Shown: positions 53,746-63,004, counted from the first letter of the stretch. The stretch: 64,000 nt of DNA from Rhizobacter sp. (GCA_019635355.1 JAHBZQ010000001.1:2356001-2420000), one strand, 5' to 3'. Numbers and translations are program-made. Notes: generated by a model from the sequence alone, not told the origin.

Positions 53746-55269
53746 TCAGAACCCGTGTTCGCCGAAGACCGCACCATCGGGTCGGAACGCCACCCAAAAG
53801 GTTTCGCCCACGGGCTGCTCGAGGCTCATCAGCCAGGAGACGAACACCGGTTCACCCGCGGTCGGGTCGAGGTCCAGCACCTGGGACAGGCGGATGGCGG
53901 TGCACGACTCCGCGGCGCACTCGACCCGGATGGTCTTGTCGAAGCTATCGCTGAAGAGGCGGATGTCGCCCGCGTTGGCGACCGTCTTCGACGGCGAATG
54001 GGTGTTGTTGCGCAGGAGCACGTAGGTGTCGAATCCACCGCCGATGCAGCCGTGGCCCCAGTGCCGCCATTTGGGCGGGTACACGATCGACTTGGCACCG
54101 GTGGCGATGTCCGTCGCGAAGCAGCGCGGGGCCCCCTCGACCCGGTATCGGTACGACGCGTTGAGGCGCGAGGGGATGGTCTGGCCCTGCAGGTGCAGCA
54201 CCCGGAACTCCTCGCCGGTCGCCAGCGTGAGGTGCAGCCCGTCGTGGCCGGGCGACGACTCGAACTCGAAACCTTCACCGTCATCGGCCAGCCGATCGTC
54301 GCCGTAACGTTTGCGGCGGGTCACCGCAGAGACCCGCCCGGCGCAGTTGGTCGGGAAGACGCGCAGCTCCAGCGCGAGCCCCGGCGCCGTCTGGGCGGCG
54401 AGCAGCGACGCGAAGCTCCCATTGGCACGCGCCGGGTCGAGCTTCGGGCAGTGGTCCGTGAACTCGGTGACGGGGAACGAGTGTGTGACCTCGAGAAAAT
54501 CGACCTCGCGGTGGAAGTTGCCGACGACCAGACGCGGAAAGATGTCGTTCGCCCTCAGAGCCACCGACAGGAACGATCCCGCAGGTGGCACCTGGGCGAG
54601 GTCGAACAGCTCATCGGCGAAGAAGAGGCGGGACGAGAACGGCCCCATGTCGCCTACCTGCACCTGGCGGCTGACGAGGACCTTGCCCGCCGGGTCGCGC
54701 AGCTTCACCTCGATCGTCTCGTCGGGTGCGAGCGGGCTCGCACCGACGAAGTAGTGGAAGAACGGCACCACGGCGTAGGCGTCGTCACGCCGTTCGAAGC
54801 TGCAGCTCCAGTTGGTCTCTTCAGAGCGCTGCGGCTTCTTGGTCTCGTCGGGATTCTTCACGCGCCCCGCAGCATGGACGCAGCTGAACAGGCCGTTCGC
54901 CTCGTACACGCCCAGGATGGCGGGGAATGGGAATGCGAGGTTGGAGGTCGAGACGATCTCCACCTCGAGCATGCCGTCGAAGGGCAGCGGCACGGCGTTC
55001 GGCCGCAGCAGCACCTCGCGCACGGAGACGTCGTTGTGCTGCGCTACCTCGCCGAGCGACTGCCGGGCGCGCAACGCGCCGTCGTGACCGTAGACGCGGA
55101 AGTTGACGCCAACGCTCGGGATGTCGTTCTTCAGCAGCCAGTAGTTCATGAACAGCACGCGCAGGTCGCTGTGCTCGCGGATGCGCAAGGGAAAGACCGC
55201 GGACGCCCGGTGGGCGAAGAACGATTTGCGTGCGTCGAAGGCTTTGGCGAGGGTGTTCTGAGTGGTCAT
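53746..55269 (-). CDS. Uncharacterised 507-residue glycan-operon protein
   Basis: No family is recognised. There is no signal peptide or transmembrane segment, so it is probably cytoplasmic or peripheral. The protein looks beta-rich with no obvious repeats. Residues about 1-170 hold LFMNYWLLKND and VNFRVYGHDGALRARQSL. The C-terminal third is rich in aromatic and glycine residues (KWRHWGHGCIGGGF) with several cysteines. The start at 55269 is well supported by AAGGAG seven bases upstream. It sits between the glycosyltransferase and a polytopic membrane protein and is probably co-transcribed with them. Confidence 0.75.
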   Translation of the reverse strand: MTTQNTLAKAFDARKSFFAHRASAVFPLRIREHSDLRVLFMNYWLLKNDIPSVGVNFRVYGHDGALRARQSLGEVAQHNDVSVREVLLRPNAVPLPFDGMLEVEIVSTSNLAFPFPAILGVYEANGLFSCVHAAGRVKNPDETKKPQRSEETNWSCSFERRDDAYAVVPFFHYFVGASPLAPDETIEVKLRDPAGKVLVSRQVQVGDMGPFSSRLFFADELFDLAQVPPAGSFLSVALRANDIFPRLVVGNFHREVDFLEVTHSFPVTEFTDHCPKLDPARANGSFASLLAAQTAPGLALELRVFPTNCAGRVSAVTRRKRYGDDRLADDGEGFEFESSPGHDGLHLTLATGEEFRVLHLQGQTIPSRLNASYRYRVEGAPRCFATDIATGAKSIVYPPKWRHWGHGCIGGGFDTYVLLRNNTHSPSKTVANAGDIRLFSDSFDKTIRVECAAESCTAIRLSQVLDLDPTAGEPVFVSWLMSLEQPVGETFWVAFRPDGAVFGEHGF

Positions 55270-55289
55270 TTCGACTCCTTGCAAAGGCA

Positions 55290-56393
55290 TCAAGGCGGGA
55301 GGGCGGATGTCAGCGGGGCGGGGGGCGCTCTCCGCGCCCGAAAGCCTATCGGCCTCGGCATCGCAAGCAGATCCCGGCGCCAACCCGACATCAGCCACAC
55401 GAGCGGGAAGAACAGAGCGAGAACGCCCAGGCCTTCCATGAGTACACCCGGAAAACAGCAAAGAAGGACGTGACGCCCCTTCTGCGCCTCCTTGTCCCTG
55501 AGAAGAGACACGAGCTTGAAACCAAGGTATGCAGCGATCACCAGGTAGACGATGAACCGCATGTACTGCCCCTCCACGAAGCTCACGAGCAGCGTGCTCC
55601 TGCTGACGATCGACAGCACCAAGCTTTCTGAGGTAAACGCGTGGGCTTCATAGCCGGCACTCCCCACCTGGAACCCTTGGTATTTGTCGATCAAGGACGC
55701 CAGAAAAGACAAACCGAGAACGAAGAGCGCCGCAGCCCAGTGAAGACGCGCGCCGAGCTTCGACGTCTTTTCGGAGTTCACAAAGACCAGCAAGAGCAGC
55801 GACGTCATCACCGAGGCCGAGCTGAGATTCGCAAAACCAAGCCCAAGCCAGAGATTCCAGGCGCCTGAGTCTCGACGCAGCAAATAGATCAAGACATAGG
55901 CCACACCAACAGACACAAGCACGCTGCGGCCGCTCACCAGCAACGGCAACATCAAGGGCACCAACTGCATCGGCGACCATTTGTCCTCGACGGGGTAGCG
56001 CACAAGCGGCAGCAGCAGCAGCAGCAGAAGGACCAACGAACCGGCTGAACCCAGTGCCAGCTCGATGCTCACAAAGGGAGAAACCGCGAAAAGCCTGGCC
56101 AAGTGGACCCAGACAAGAGAACTGTCCTCCGCCCCACTGAACAGCTCCCCGTCACTCAGCAGCGAACCCACATACAGCAACTGCGCCTGAAACCCGTCCT
56201 CGGACGCATCGACGGGCGGAAGAAATCCCTCGTACACGAAAAGACCGGCCACCAGGACAACCAGGACCGCAATAAGGTACGGGAACACGGGCAACGCATG
56301 CGGGCGCCGGCGCAGGCGAGCTCGCCCCCGCCGACGCAAGGTCGACGTCGCAGGTCGCGCGCCCTCCGATAAGGCGTTGTCGAGACTGCCCAT
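55290..56393 (-). CDS. Polytopic membrane protein, possible glycan polymerase
   Basis: A 367-residue integral membrane protein. After an Arg-rich cytoplasmic N-terminus (about 15-35), I count roughly eight to ten hydrophobic segments with larger loops near residues 60-90 and 235-260. Position among assembly genes and this topology suggest an EpsG- or Wzy-like polymerase, but no diagnostic motif is visible. The ATG at 56393 (AGGA upstream) is preferred over 56408, which overlaps the acyltransferase. Base composition is lower in G+C than in the neighbouring nonulosonate genes. Confidence 0.6.
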   Translation of the reverse strand: MGSLDNALSEGARPATSTLRRRGRARLRRRPHALPVFPYLIAVLVVLVAGLFVYEGFLPPVDASEDGFQAQLLYVGSLLSDGELFSGAEDSSLVWVHLARLFAVSPFVSIELALGSAGSLVLLLLLLLPLVRYPVEDKWSPMQLVPLMLPLLVSGRSVLVSVGVAYVLIYLLRRDSGAWNLWLGLGFANLSSASVMTSLLLLVFVNSEKTSKLGARLHWAAALFVLGLSFLASLIDKYQGFQVGSAGYEAHAFTSESLVLSIVSRSTLLVSFVEGQYMRFIVYLVIAAYLGFKLVSLLRDKEAQKGRHVLLCCFPGVLMEGLGVLALFFPLVWLMSGWRRDLLAMPRPIGFRARRAPPAPLTSALPP

Positions 56394-56401
56394 TGCCGGT
56401 C

Positions 56402-57436
56402 CTACCATCCGATCGCCTTCACCCGCTGCTGCAGCGGGGCGTCGACGAATCGATCAACCAGCCACGCCCCCACGATGACGACCAGCACCAGAAACGGCCA
56501 TGCGGTAGCCATCTCGACCCGACCCTTCAACGCGAAGTAGACCAGCGGGTGGATCAGATAGAGCGGATAGCTGATCCCTGCCGCCACATCAGCGGCGGGG
56601 CGCCAGCTGGTAGCCATGGGCAATCGGGCGATCGCACCGACGAAGGCAAGGGAGACAGTTACGAGTATGGCGCGCCTCCAGCCGGTCACCAGATCCAACT
56701 CGGTTGCGTTGTGCGCCGCAACCAAGAGCACGACTGCGGACGTCAGCGCCAGCGTCAGCGTCCAGCGGAGCCGGACATAACGGGTCCACTGATCAAACTG
56801 CCGCAGGCATATCCCCCCAACGAAAAAAATTAGGTGGTTAGCCGGGTGAACGTAGACGCGCCAACCGTCTGCAAGTGTCGAGTAGCGCTGTAATTCGGCG
56901 GATATCCAGATGGCGAAGAAGACAGAGGCGGCCAGCACGGCAAGCGAACCGCGCTGGGCCAGGAGAACCATCGGGAGCCCGAAGTAGAAGACAACCTCTA
57001 CCCCGATGCTCCAGCCGCCCACGACTGGGCTGTTCGCAGGATCGAAGAATCCGAACAACAACACGGCGTTCGCCAAGACTGCAAATGGATCTGGCTCGTT
57101 GTGTGTGATGAACAGCTTGCCTGCGATGGAGAGAAGCAACACCGTCACGAACAAGGGCCCAAGACGCCCGAGTCGTCGTTGGAAGTAGTGCCGAAGATCC
57201 GCCTGCCTGATGCCACTCTCGAATGCAGCTCCATAGGCGTGAGCGAGGCTGTACCCGCTGAGAACGAAGAACATCGAAACTCCGTACGTCCCGAAAAGCG
57301 ACAGCAGCGGAGACACAGAGCCATCCCCGCTCCACAACGCGAAGTGGTACGCACAGACGCCGAGCGCACACACGCCCCTGAGAACGTCCAGCGCATGAAG
57401 CCGAGAGCGATCGGAATAGGTTCGACTGCCAACCAT
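56402..57436 (-). CDS. Acyltransferase 3 family membrane protein
   Basis: A 344-residue, about ten-helix membrane acyltransferase (OafA/NodX type). The family start LDVLRGVCALGVCAYHF has the catalytic His near residue 31, and the R/E pair is represented by FFVLSGYSLA, RRLGRLGPLF and GGWSIGVEVVFY. Such proteins O-acetylate O-antigen, capsule or other glycans at the inner membrane. It lies two bases after the hydroxylase-fold gene. Confidence 0.85.
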   Translation of the reverse strand: MVGSRTYSDRSRLHALDVLRGVCALGVCAYHFALWSGDGSVSPLLSLFGTYGVSMFFVLSGYSLAHAYGAAFESGIRQADLRHYFQRRLGRLGPLFVTVLLLSIAGKLFITHNEPDPFAVLANAVLLFGFFDPANSPVVGGWSIGVEVVFYFGLPMVLLAQRGSLAVLAASVFFAIWISAELQRYSTLADGWRVYVHPANHLIFFVGGICLRQFDQWTRYVRLRWTLTLALTSAVVLLVAAHNATELDLVTGWRRAILVTVSLAFVGAIARLPMATSWRPAADVAAGISYPLYLIHPLVYFALKGRVEMATAWPFLVLVVIVGAWLVDRFVDAPLQQRVKAIGW

Positions 57437-57438
57437 CT

Positions 57439-58329
57439 TTAGGACTTGTGCGGAATGCGCAAGAAGGTGCGCCAGCCACCGAAGAACACACGCAGGAGAT
57501 ACCTGGCCGGCGGCGTCTGGCCATCATCGTCATCGAGTCCGATGCGAGCCGAACCAGCTTCTGCCTTAGAAGGATGTAGCGCCGTGCCGAAGATCACGTC
57601 CCAGATCTGGAAGAGGCTCGCGAAGTTCTTGTTGTGATGCGCGGCGTCTCGAGAGTGATGGATCCAATGCGCGGCCGGAGACTGAATGACATAGCGACCG
57701 AACCAACCCCAATTGTGTGGCAGGTTGCTGTGCTTGATCAGCCCGACCAGCTTGGCGAGGAGGTGTACGACAACATAGTCGCCGGCAGGCATGGCGACCA
57801 GTGCGGCCGGGACAGCCACGACGGCGGCAGAGAAGGCGCGCTCCATTGGATGATCACGGAACGCGGTGAGAACGGTCATCTCGGGCGCACTATGGTGATA
57901 TCGGTGGATTTCCCATAGCGCCGGCACGGTGTGGCACCAACGATGCGCCCAGTAGTTGGCGAAGTCGACCGTCACGTAGAAGGCGAGCACGGCCAAGATC
58001 TGCAGCGATGGAGACCACTCCACGACCCTCGTCACATGTGCACTGGCATAGCGCTGCAGGACATAGGTCACTCCCAACAGCATCGCAATGCCAACGAAGA
58101 GTCCGAGGCTTGTTTCCACAAGAACAAAGGCGAGCAGGTCGGTGCGCGAGGAGTTGGACATGAGCAGCAGGCGTTTCGCCGAGGAGCGCTCCCACCCTAG
58201 GAGGGCGACTTCCGCGGCCAGGACTGTTATGGCCAGCGCGGCGGCGAGTCCGATGGACGTGAGTAACTTCAGCGGCTCGTCCGCATAAAACCGCCACAAC
58301 CTCTCAACGATGTGGGACAGAGCTTCCAT
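57439..58329 (-). CDS. Fatty acid hydroxylase / sterol desaturase family protein
   Basis: A 296-residue integral membrane di-iron oxygenase. The three histidine clusters are complete: His129-His133 (HRWCH), His142-His146 (HRYHH) and His221-His225 (HWIHH) followed by His231-His232. Four or more membrane segments surround them. Enzymes of this fold hydroxylate or desaturate acyl chains or sterol-like lipids. Its place between asnB and an acyltransferase suggests it modifies a lipid or acyl group of the glycan or its carrier, but that is inference. Confidence 0.85.
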   Translation of the reverse strand: MEALSHIVERLWRFYADEPLKLLTSIGLAAALAITVLAAEVALLGWERSSAKRLLLMSNSSRTDLLAFVLVETSLGLFVGIAMLLGVTYVLQRYASAHVTRVVEWSPSLQILAVLAFYVTVDFANYWAHRWCHTVPALWEIHRYHHSAPEMTVLTAFRDHPMERAFSAAVVAVPAALVAMPAGDYVVVHLLAKLVGLIKHSNLPHNWGWFGRYVIQSPAAHWIHHSRDAAHHNKNFASLFQIWDVIFGTALHPSKAEAGSARIGLDDDDGQTPPARYLLRVFFGGWRTFLRIPHKS

Positions 58330-58332
58330 CGA

Positions 58333-60102
58333 TCAGCATCGGTCCAGCCAGTGGGCCAGGGAGATCAACGCACGAATCTCTCGGGTGTTGTTTGCTGTAC
58401 CGTCTCGGTGACGGGTCAGCAGGCTGCTTACCACCTCCGGTTCGAACCAATGTGCCGAAGCCAGCAAGTGCTGCAGGCGCTCCCCCGCGTATGCATTCTT
58501 GTTCCCGCGGAACCACTCGCCCACCGGCACGGTGAACATCTGCTTCTTGCGGTACGCCAGGTGATCGCCGATCAGAGGTGCGACCGCCTTCTTGTAGAGA
58601 TACTTGGTCTCGCCGTCCTTCAGCTTCAGCGCGCCCGGCATGCGAAAGGCGAACTCCATCATTCGGTAGTCGAGGAAGGGTGTGCGTGCTTCCAGCGACA
58701 CCGCCATGCCCATGCGGTCGGGCTTGACGAGGTTGTTGCCCGAGAGCAGCAGTTGCATGTCGAGGAACAGGGCCTGGTTGATGCGGTCCTGGTGCGCGAA
58801 CGCCTCGAAGTAAGGTCGCGCCACCTCGTAGCTGTCGAGGCTGGACAGGCGGTCCCGCGTGCCTGCCGCGTACAGGGCCTGCTTCCGGTCGTCGGTGAAC
58901 AGCGAGATGCTCTGGAAATACGCCCGGCGGAACGCATCGTCACTGAGGCCCGCGAGGTCGGGACGCGCGAAAAAATCGCGGTACTTGTCGTAGCCGGCAA
59001 AGAGCTCGTCGCCGCCATCGCCTGTGAGCACCACCGTCACGTGCTTCACCGCCAGCTCCGACACGCGGTATGTCGGGAGGAACGAGATGTCACCGTGGGG
59101 CTGGTCGCAGTGGTAGGTGGCCATGGGCCACAGGTCGAGCATGTCCGGGTCCACGCGCTCCATGACGTGTTCGCAGCCGAAGCGGTCGGCCGCCTCCTGC
59201 GCGAAGGGCGCCTCGTCGTAGCGCGGATCATGGAAGCCGATGCAGAAGGTCTTCACCGGCTCGTCCATGTGGCGTGCCATCAGCCCGACGACGGTGCTCG
59301 AATCGACCCCGCCCGACAGGAAAGCGCCAAAGGGCACGTCAGAGCGCAGGCGCAGGCGCACCGCGTCATCGAGGATGGCGTTGAACTCCTCGATCCATTC
59401 GGCCTCGCTGCGCCCGTGCACAGGCTGGACGGCGGCCAGGTCCCACCAGCGGCGTGTCGTCGTCCCTTCGCGCGTGACCTTCATCAGATGCCCCGGCATC
59501 AGGTGCCGGATGCCCTGGTACATGGTGTAGGGCGCCGGCACATAGTTGAAGCTCAGGAAGTGGTGCAGCGCCGCTTCGTCGGTGGCGGGGCGGGGCATGC
59601 CGGACTTCAGGATCGCCTTGATCTCGGAGCCAAAGGTGATCTGCTGGCCGTCGTCGTGCACGTACAGCGGCTTGACGCCGATGCGGTCACGGACCAGGTA
59701 GAGCGCCTGCTCGCGGGCGTCGTAGATGGCGATCGCGAACATGCCGTTGAGCTTCCGGACGAAGCCGATGCCTTCGGCCTCGTACAGGCGCAGCAGTACC
59801 TCGGTGTCAGAGTGGCTGCGGCACGGATGGCCGGCACGCCCGAGCTCTTGCGCAAGCTCAACGTGGTTGAAGATCTCTCCGTTTTGCACCACCACGATAT
59901 GACCGTCGTCGGACACGAAGGGCTGGTGGCCACCCAGAATGTCGATGACCGAGAGGCGCTGGTTGCCCAGCGCGACGCCCTCTGCAGCAAAGACGCCTTG
60001 GTCGTTGGGACCGCGGTGCGCGATGGCATGCCCCATGGCCTGGAGTGCAGCAGGCGGAAGGCTGCGCCCTCCACGGTGGAAGTAGCCGAAGATGCCGCAC
60101 AT
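58333..60102 (-). CDS. Asparagine synthase-like glutamine amidotransferase
   Basis: A 589-residue AsnB-family enzyme. Cys2 is the glutaminase nucleophile (MCGIFGYF), with RLSVIDI and NGEIFNH in the N-terminal domain. The synthetase domain has the PP-loop SGGVDSS near residue 262. Length is typical of glutamine-hydrolysing asparagine synthases. In polysaccharide loci such proteins often amidate uronic acids or other carboxylated sugars rather than make asparagine. The start at 60102 (Met-Cys) is required for the N-terminal cysteine nucleophile after Met removal; an ATG at 60114 is rejected. Confidence 0.9.
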   Translation of the reverse strand: MCGIFGYFHRGGRSLPPAALQAMGHAIAHRGPNDQGVFAAEGVALGNQRLSVIDILGGHQPFVSDDGHIVVVQNGEIFNHVELAQELGRAGHPCRSHSDTEVLLRLYEAEGIGFVRKLNGMFAIAIYDAREQALYLVRDRIGVKPLYVHDDGQQITFGSEIKAILKSGMPRPATDEAALHHFLSFNYVPAPYTMYQGIRHLMPGHLMKVTREGTTTRRWWDLAAVQPVHGRSEAEWIEEFNAILDDAVRLRLRSDVPFGAFLSGGVDSSTVVGLMARHMDEPVKTFCIGFHDPRYDEAPFAQEAADRFGCEHVMERVDPDMLDLWPMATYHCDQPHGDISFLPTYRVSELAVKHVTVVLTGDGGDELFAGYDKYRDFFARPDLAGLSDDAFRRAYFQSISLFTDDRKQALYAAGTRDRLSSLDSYEVARPYFEAFAHQDRINQALFLDMQLLLSGNNLVKPDRMGMAVSLEARTPFLDYRMMEFAFRMPGALKLKDGETKYLYKKAVAPLIGDHLAYRKKQMFTVPVGEWFRGNKNAYAGERLQHLLASAHWFEPEVVSSLLTRHRDGTANNTREIRALISLAHWLDRC

Positions 60103-60103
60103 C

Positions 60104-60658
60104 TCAGTTGCCACCCTTTCCGAATACTTGTTTGAACGTGAGACCGATGATCTTCAGGTCGAAGAGCACCGAGACGTTCCGTGCGTAGTGGAGGTCAAGC
60201 CGCTTGCGTTCCTCGGGCGTGGCTTCCGATCGCACCGTAGCCTGCGCGAGGCCGGTCATACCAGGGCGCACGGTGTGGCGCTCATGCCATTCGGCCTCGG
60301 TGTAGAGGCTGCGTTGTTCAGGCACATCGGGCCGTGGGCCGACGACGCTCATGTCGCCGGCCAGCACATTCAGCACTTGCGGCAACTCGTCCAGGCTGGT
60401 GCGGCGAATGAAGCGGCCAATCGGCGTAATGCGCGGGTCGCCAGCAGCAGTGGCGTAGCCGCCGATCTTGTCGGCATTGAGCACCATGCTGCGGAACTTG
60501 AGCATGGAGAACTCGCGCCCGCCGCGACCCACACGCCGCTGAGCGTAGAACACAGGTCCGCGGTCGAAGCGATATACGGCAGCAGCGACGACGAGCATCA
60601 CCGGGGACAGCAGGACAAGCGTGAAGAGGGAAAGGACGATGTCGATCACTCTTTTCAT
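60104..60658 (-). CDS. Phosphoglycosyl transferase (PglC/WcaJ catalytic type)
   Basis: A 184-residue monotopic enzyme that starts glycan assembly by moving a sugar phosphate to undecaprenyl phosphate. It has one N-terminal membrane helix (about 5-27), then FYAQRRVGRGG, MLKFRSM, the catalytic Asp-Glu in SLDELPQ and VGPRPDVPEQ. It is the short PglC-like form without the extra membrane domain of WcaJ. The sugar is likely a diNAcBac- or GlcNAc-type or hexose-1-phosphate; not determinable. It overlaps the flippase gene by ATGA. Confidence 0.93.
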   Translation of the reverse strand: MKRVIDIVLSLFTLVLLSPVMLVVAAAVYRFDRGPVFYAQRRVGRGGREFSMLKFRSMVLNADKIGGYATAAGDPRITPIGRFIRRTSLDELPQVLNVLAGDMSVVGPRPDVPEQRSLYTEAEWHERHTVRPGMTGLAQATVRSEATPEERKRLDLHYARNVSVLFDLKIIGLTFKQVFGKGGN

Positions 60659-62166
60659 GGTCGGGCATCGGAAACGACGGGATCACGGCGGGACAGCAGG
60701 CGCACGCCCAGGACGACCGAGCACACGAAAAACGGCAGAGCAAGAGCAGACCGGACGAAGCCGTCGGTCAGGGCAAACCCTCTATCCAGCGCCACCCCAA
60801 AAGCGAGGGGACCGGTCGAAGCAGCGACAGCATTGAGCATTTTAACGCCGCCCACTTCGCGCCATCGCACCTCTGTGGCTACCCCTAGCGCCAACGCGAG
60901 GGCCAACTGAAAGCCAACCAATGCACCCACCAGTGCTGCCGGCGAATCGTGCCGCAGCGCAGGCCATGCCAGGATCGGCAGCGCGAGCAGACAGCCGACT
61001 GTAAGCTTCAGCACGAGGTCGGTGCGGCCCCGAGCGTTCAGGTCGGCGGCTGCGAGCGAGCTGATGCCTACCAACGGCACGCCGAGGAGCGCGATTTGCG
61101 TGAGCAGCACGATTCGGTCTACCGCCTCGGCTCCCATCTGGCCGTGACCGAAGAGCACGTCAACGACCGCGCCGGTGAAGCATGCCCCGAAACCTAGGAC
61201 GACCCACGACAGCAGCAAGGCTCTCTGTAGCTGATTGGCAAGCTCACCGCGAGCCAACACCACCTGCCCGGTCGCATGTAGCTCGCTCAAGCGTGGATAG
61301 GCGACCGTCGCCAGGGTAGTGATGAGCACGCCGACCGGCAGCTCGACAAGCTTGGTAGCGTAGTTCACCGCGGCGACGTTGCCCTCTCCTGTAAGCGAGG
61401 CCAGAGCCCGAACGATCACCGGCACAAGCACGAGCAGCGAAGTGGCCATCAGCCCGTGCGCAAACGCGCGCAGCAGCGCGCCAGTCAGCAACAGCGAGGA
61501 GGGTTCGTCCCGCACCGCCCTCGCGCGCAGCAGGGCCAACATCTGGCTCGCCCAGCGCAGCAGCGAGCCGGCCATGACGGCCCAGCACAGCACAGCCAGA
61601 ACCGTCGATGGCGCTGCCAGATCCCACGCCAGCAGCGCAGCAACGATGCACGCGTTGAAAATCAGCGTGCCGCAACCAGCCACGAAGAAGCGGTCACGGG
61701 AGTTGAGGTAGGCAGTGGAGACGCCTGCCAGCGCGGCCAGCGGTAACGAGATGGCGACGGCAACCACCGCTGTAGAGCCAATAGACGCGGACGGCGGTGG
61801 GACACCCGGCGCCATCAGGCCAAACCAAGCGTCCGGCATCAGCGCAAAGGAAAGGCCGACCAAACCGAAGAGTGCCCCTACGGCCAGCGACGCCTGTCGA
61901 AAGAGCGCCGCTGCTAGTTCGGGCGCGGTTCGCATCACCGGCACGAGCGCGACGCTGAGCCCCCCGGAGAGCAGGAGATTCACCAGCAGGTCAGGCAGGG
62001 TCAGCAGCAGCACCGCAACGTCAGCCTCGGCGGACACGCCGAGGTTGGCGGCGAGCAGTAGCTCACGGAGGAAGCCTGAGGCGCGCCCAGCAAGCAGAGC
62101 CAAGCTCAGAAGCAGGGAGGAGCCAAGTAGCCAGCGACCAACGCGCAGGCCACCACCTTTAGACAC
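60655..62166 (-). CDS. MurJ/MviN-family lipid flippase
   Basis: A 503-residue, about 14-helix membrane protein of the MOP superfamily, nearest to MurJ by its opening (LLAGRASGFLRELLLAANLG) and by length. MurJ moves lipid II; paralogues in glycan operons move undecaprenyl-linked repeat units, the role normally held by Wzx. The start is taken as GTG at 62166, with GGAG upstream and eight bases of overlap with the aldolase gene; an ATG at 62235 lies inside that gene. Confidence 0.8.
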   Translation of the reverse strand: MSKGGGLRVGRWLLGSSLLLSLALLAGRASGFLRELLLAANLGVSAEADVAVLLLTLPDLLVNLLLSGGLSVALVPVMRTAPELAAALFRQASLAVGALFGLVGLSFALMPDAWFGLMAPGVPPPSASIGSTAVVAVAISLPLAALAGVSTAYLNSRDRFFVAGCGTLIFNACIVAALLAWDLAAPSTVLAVLCWAVMAGSLLRWASQMLALLRARAVRDEPSSLLLTGALLRAFAHGLMATSLLVLVPVIVRALASLTGEGNVAAVNYATKLVELPVGVLITTLATVAYPRLSELHATGQVVLARGELANQLQRALLLSWVVLGFGACFTGAVVDVLFGHGQMGAEAVDRIVLLTQIALLGVPLVGISSLAAADLNARGRTDLVLKLTVGCLLALPILAWPALRHDSPAALVGALVGFQLALALALGVATEVRWREVGGVKMLNAVAASTGPLAFGVALDRGFALTDGFVRSALALPFFVCSVVLGVRLLSRRDPVVSDARP

Positions 62167-63004
62167 CCGGCGCTCCGGCGAAGACACGTGCCTGCATGCC
62201 GGCGATGATGCCGGCGACGCGGCGTTGCACTTCACTGTGGCGTTCGTCGAGCAAGGCAGCGGGCGCCAACAGGTGCCCCTTCAGCGCCGCACGTAACTTG
62301 GCCAGCTCGGCGCCAAAGTCCATATCGGCCTCGATCTCGGCCACGCTCTTGGCCTGCCGATGGAAGGTGCGCGACAGAATGGCCCCTGTCGATCCCAGGC
62401 GGGCGTGCTCGGCCAGCAGGAGTTCCGCTGGTAGCAGACCCTCGCCCACCCGCGCCAGCCCTCCAATACCGAAAGGGACGCCCTCGTCGCGCAGAACAGC
62501 CGCCAGCCGATCGACAAGCCCGTTCGCGACCGGCTCGAACATGAAGCGCAAGCCGAGGTCCAGGTGCAGATCGTTCAGTCCGATGTGGACTTCGTCGATA
62601 CCTGGAACGCGAACACAGTCGCGCAGGTTCTCGGCAGCGGCAGCCGTCTCCACCAGCAGGCAGGTCCGCGCCCGCCCACCCACGGCGGCGGAGAAACGGG
62701 CTACCTCGGCCGGCGAGCGGAACATGGGGAGCATGATGATGTCGGCGCCCGCCTCGATCACGGCGTCGATCTCACGCTCGATGGACTCGTGCAAGGGATT
62801 GACACGTACCAGCAAACCGCCCGGAGGCACCGCCGGGCGCACCGTGGCCACGTCCTCGAGACAATGACGGCTAATGACTGTGCTTAGGTGACCCTGGCGC
62901 TCGACCTTGCCGAGCAACTCCAGGTCGACAAAGACACGGTCGACCCCTCGCCCAGTCGCGAAACGCGCCATGTCGGGATCGTTGGTGATCATCAGGAACT
63001 TCAT
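62159..63004 (-). CDS. HpcH/HpaI-type aldolase/lyase
   Basis: A 281-residue TIM-barrel protein of the HpcH/HpaI/citrate-lyase-beta family, class II pyruvate aldolases. The metal ligands Glu119 (LVETAAAAENL) and Asp145 (IGLNDLHLDL) and Arg67 (LVRVNP) are present, so it is probably active. Family members split or join pyruvate or acetyl units with aldehydes. Its place in a nonulosonate glycan operon suggests it builds or modifies a keto-acid substituent, but this is speculation. It overlaps the propeller gene by ATGA. Confidence 0.8.
   Translation of the reverse strand: MKFLMITNDPDMARFATGRGVDRVFVDLELLGKVERQGHLSTVISRHCLEDVATVRPAVPPGGLLVRVNPLHESIEREIDAVIEAGADIIMLPMFRSPAEVARFSAAVGGRARTCLLVETAAAAENLRDCVRVPGIDEVHIGLNDLHLDLGLRFMFEPVANGLVDRLAAVLRDEGVPFGIGGLARVGEGLLPAELLLAEHARLGSTGAILSRTFHRQAKSVAEIEADMDFGAELAKLRAALKGHLLAPAALLDERHSEVQRRVAGIIAGMQARVFAGAPGV

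Noticed and set aside
53320..55473. A 717-codon plus-strand open frame across the glycosyltransferase and the 507-residue gene
   Set aside because: It crosses two sense-strand genes with good starts and shows only shadow composition. A comparable frame at 58312-60135 is antisense to the AsnB gene.
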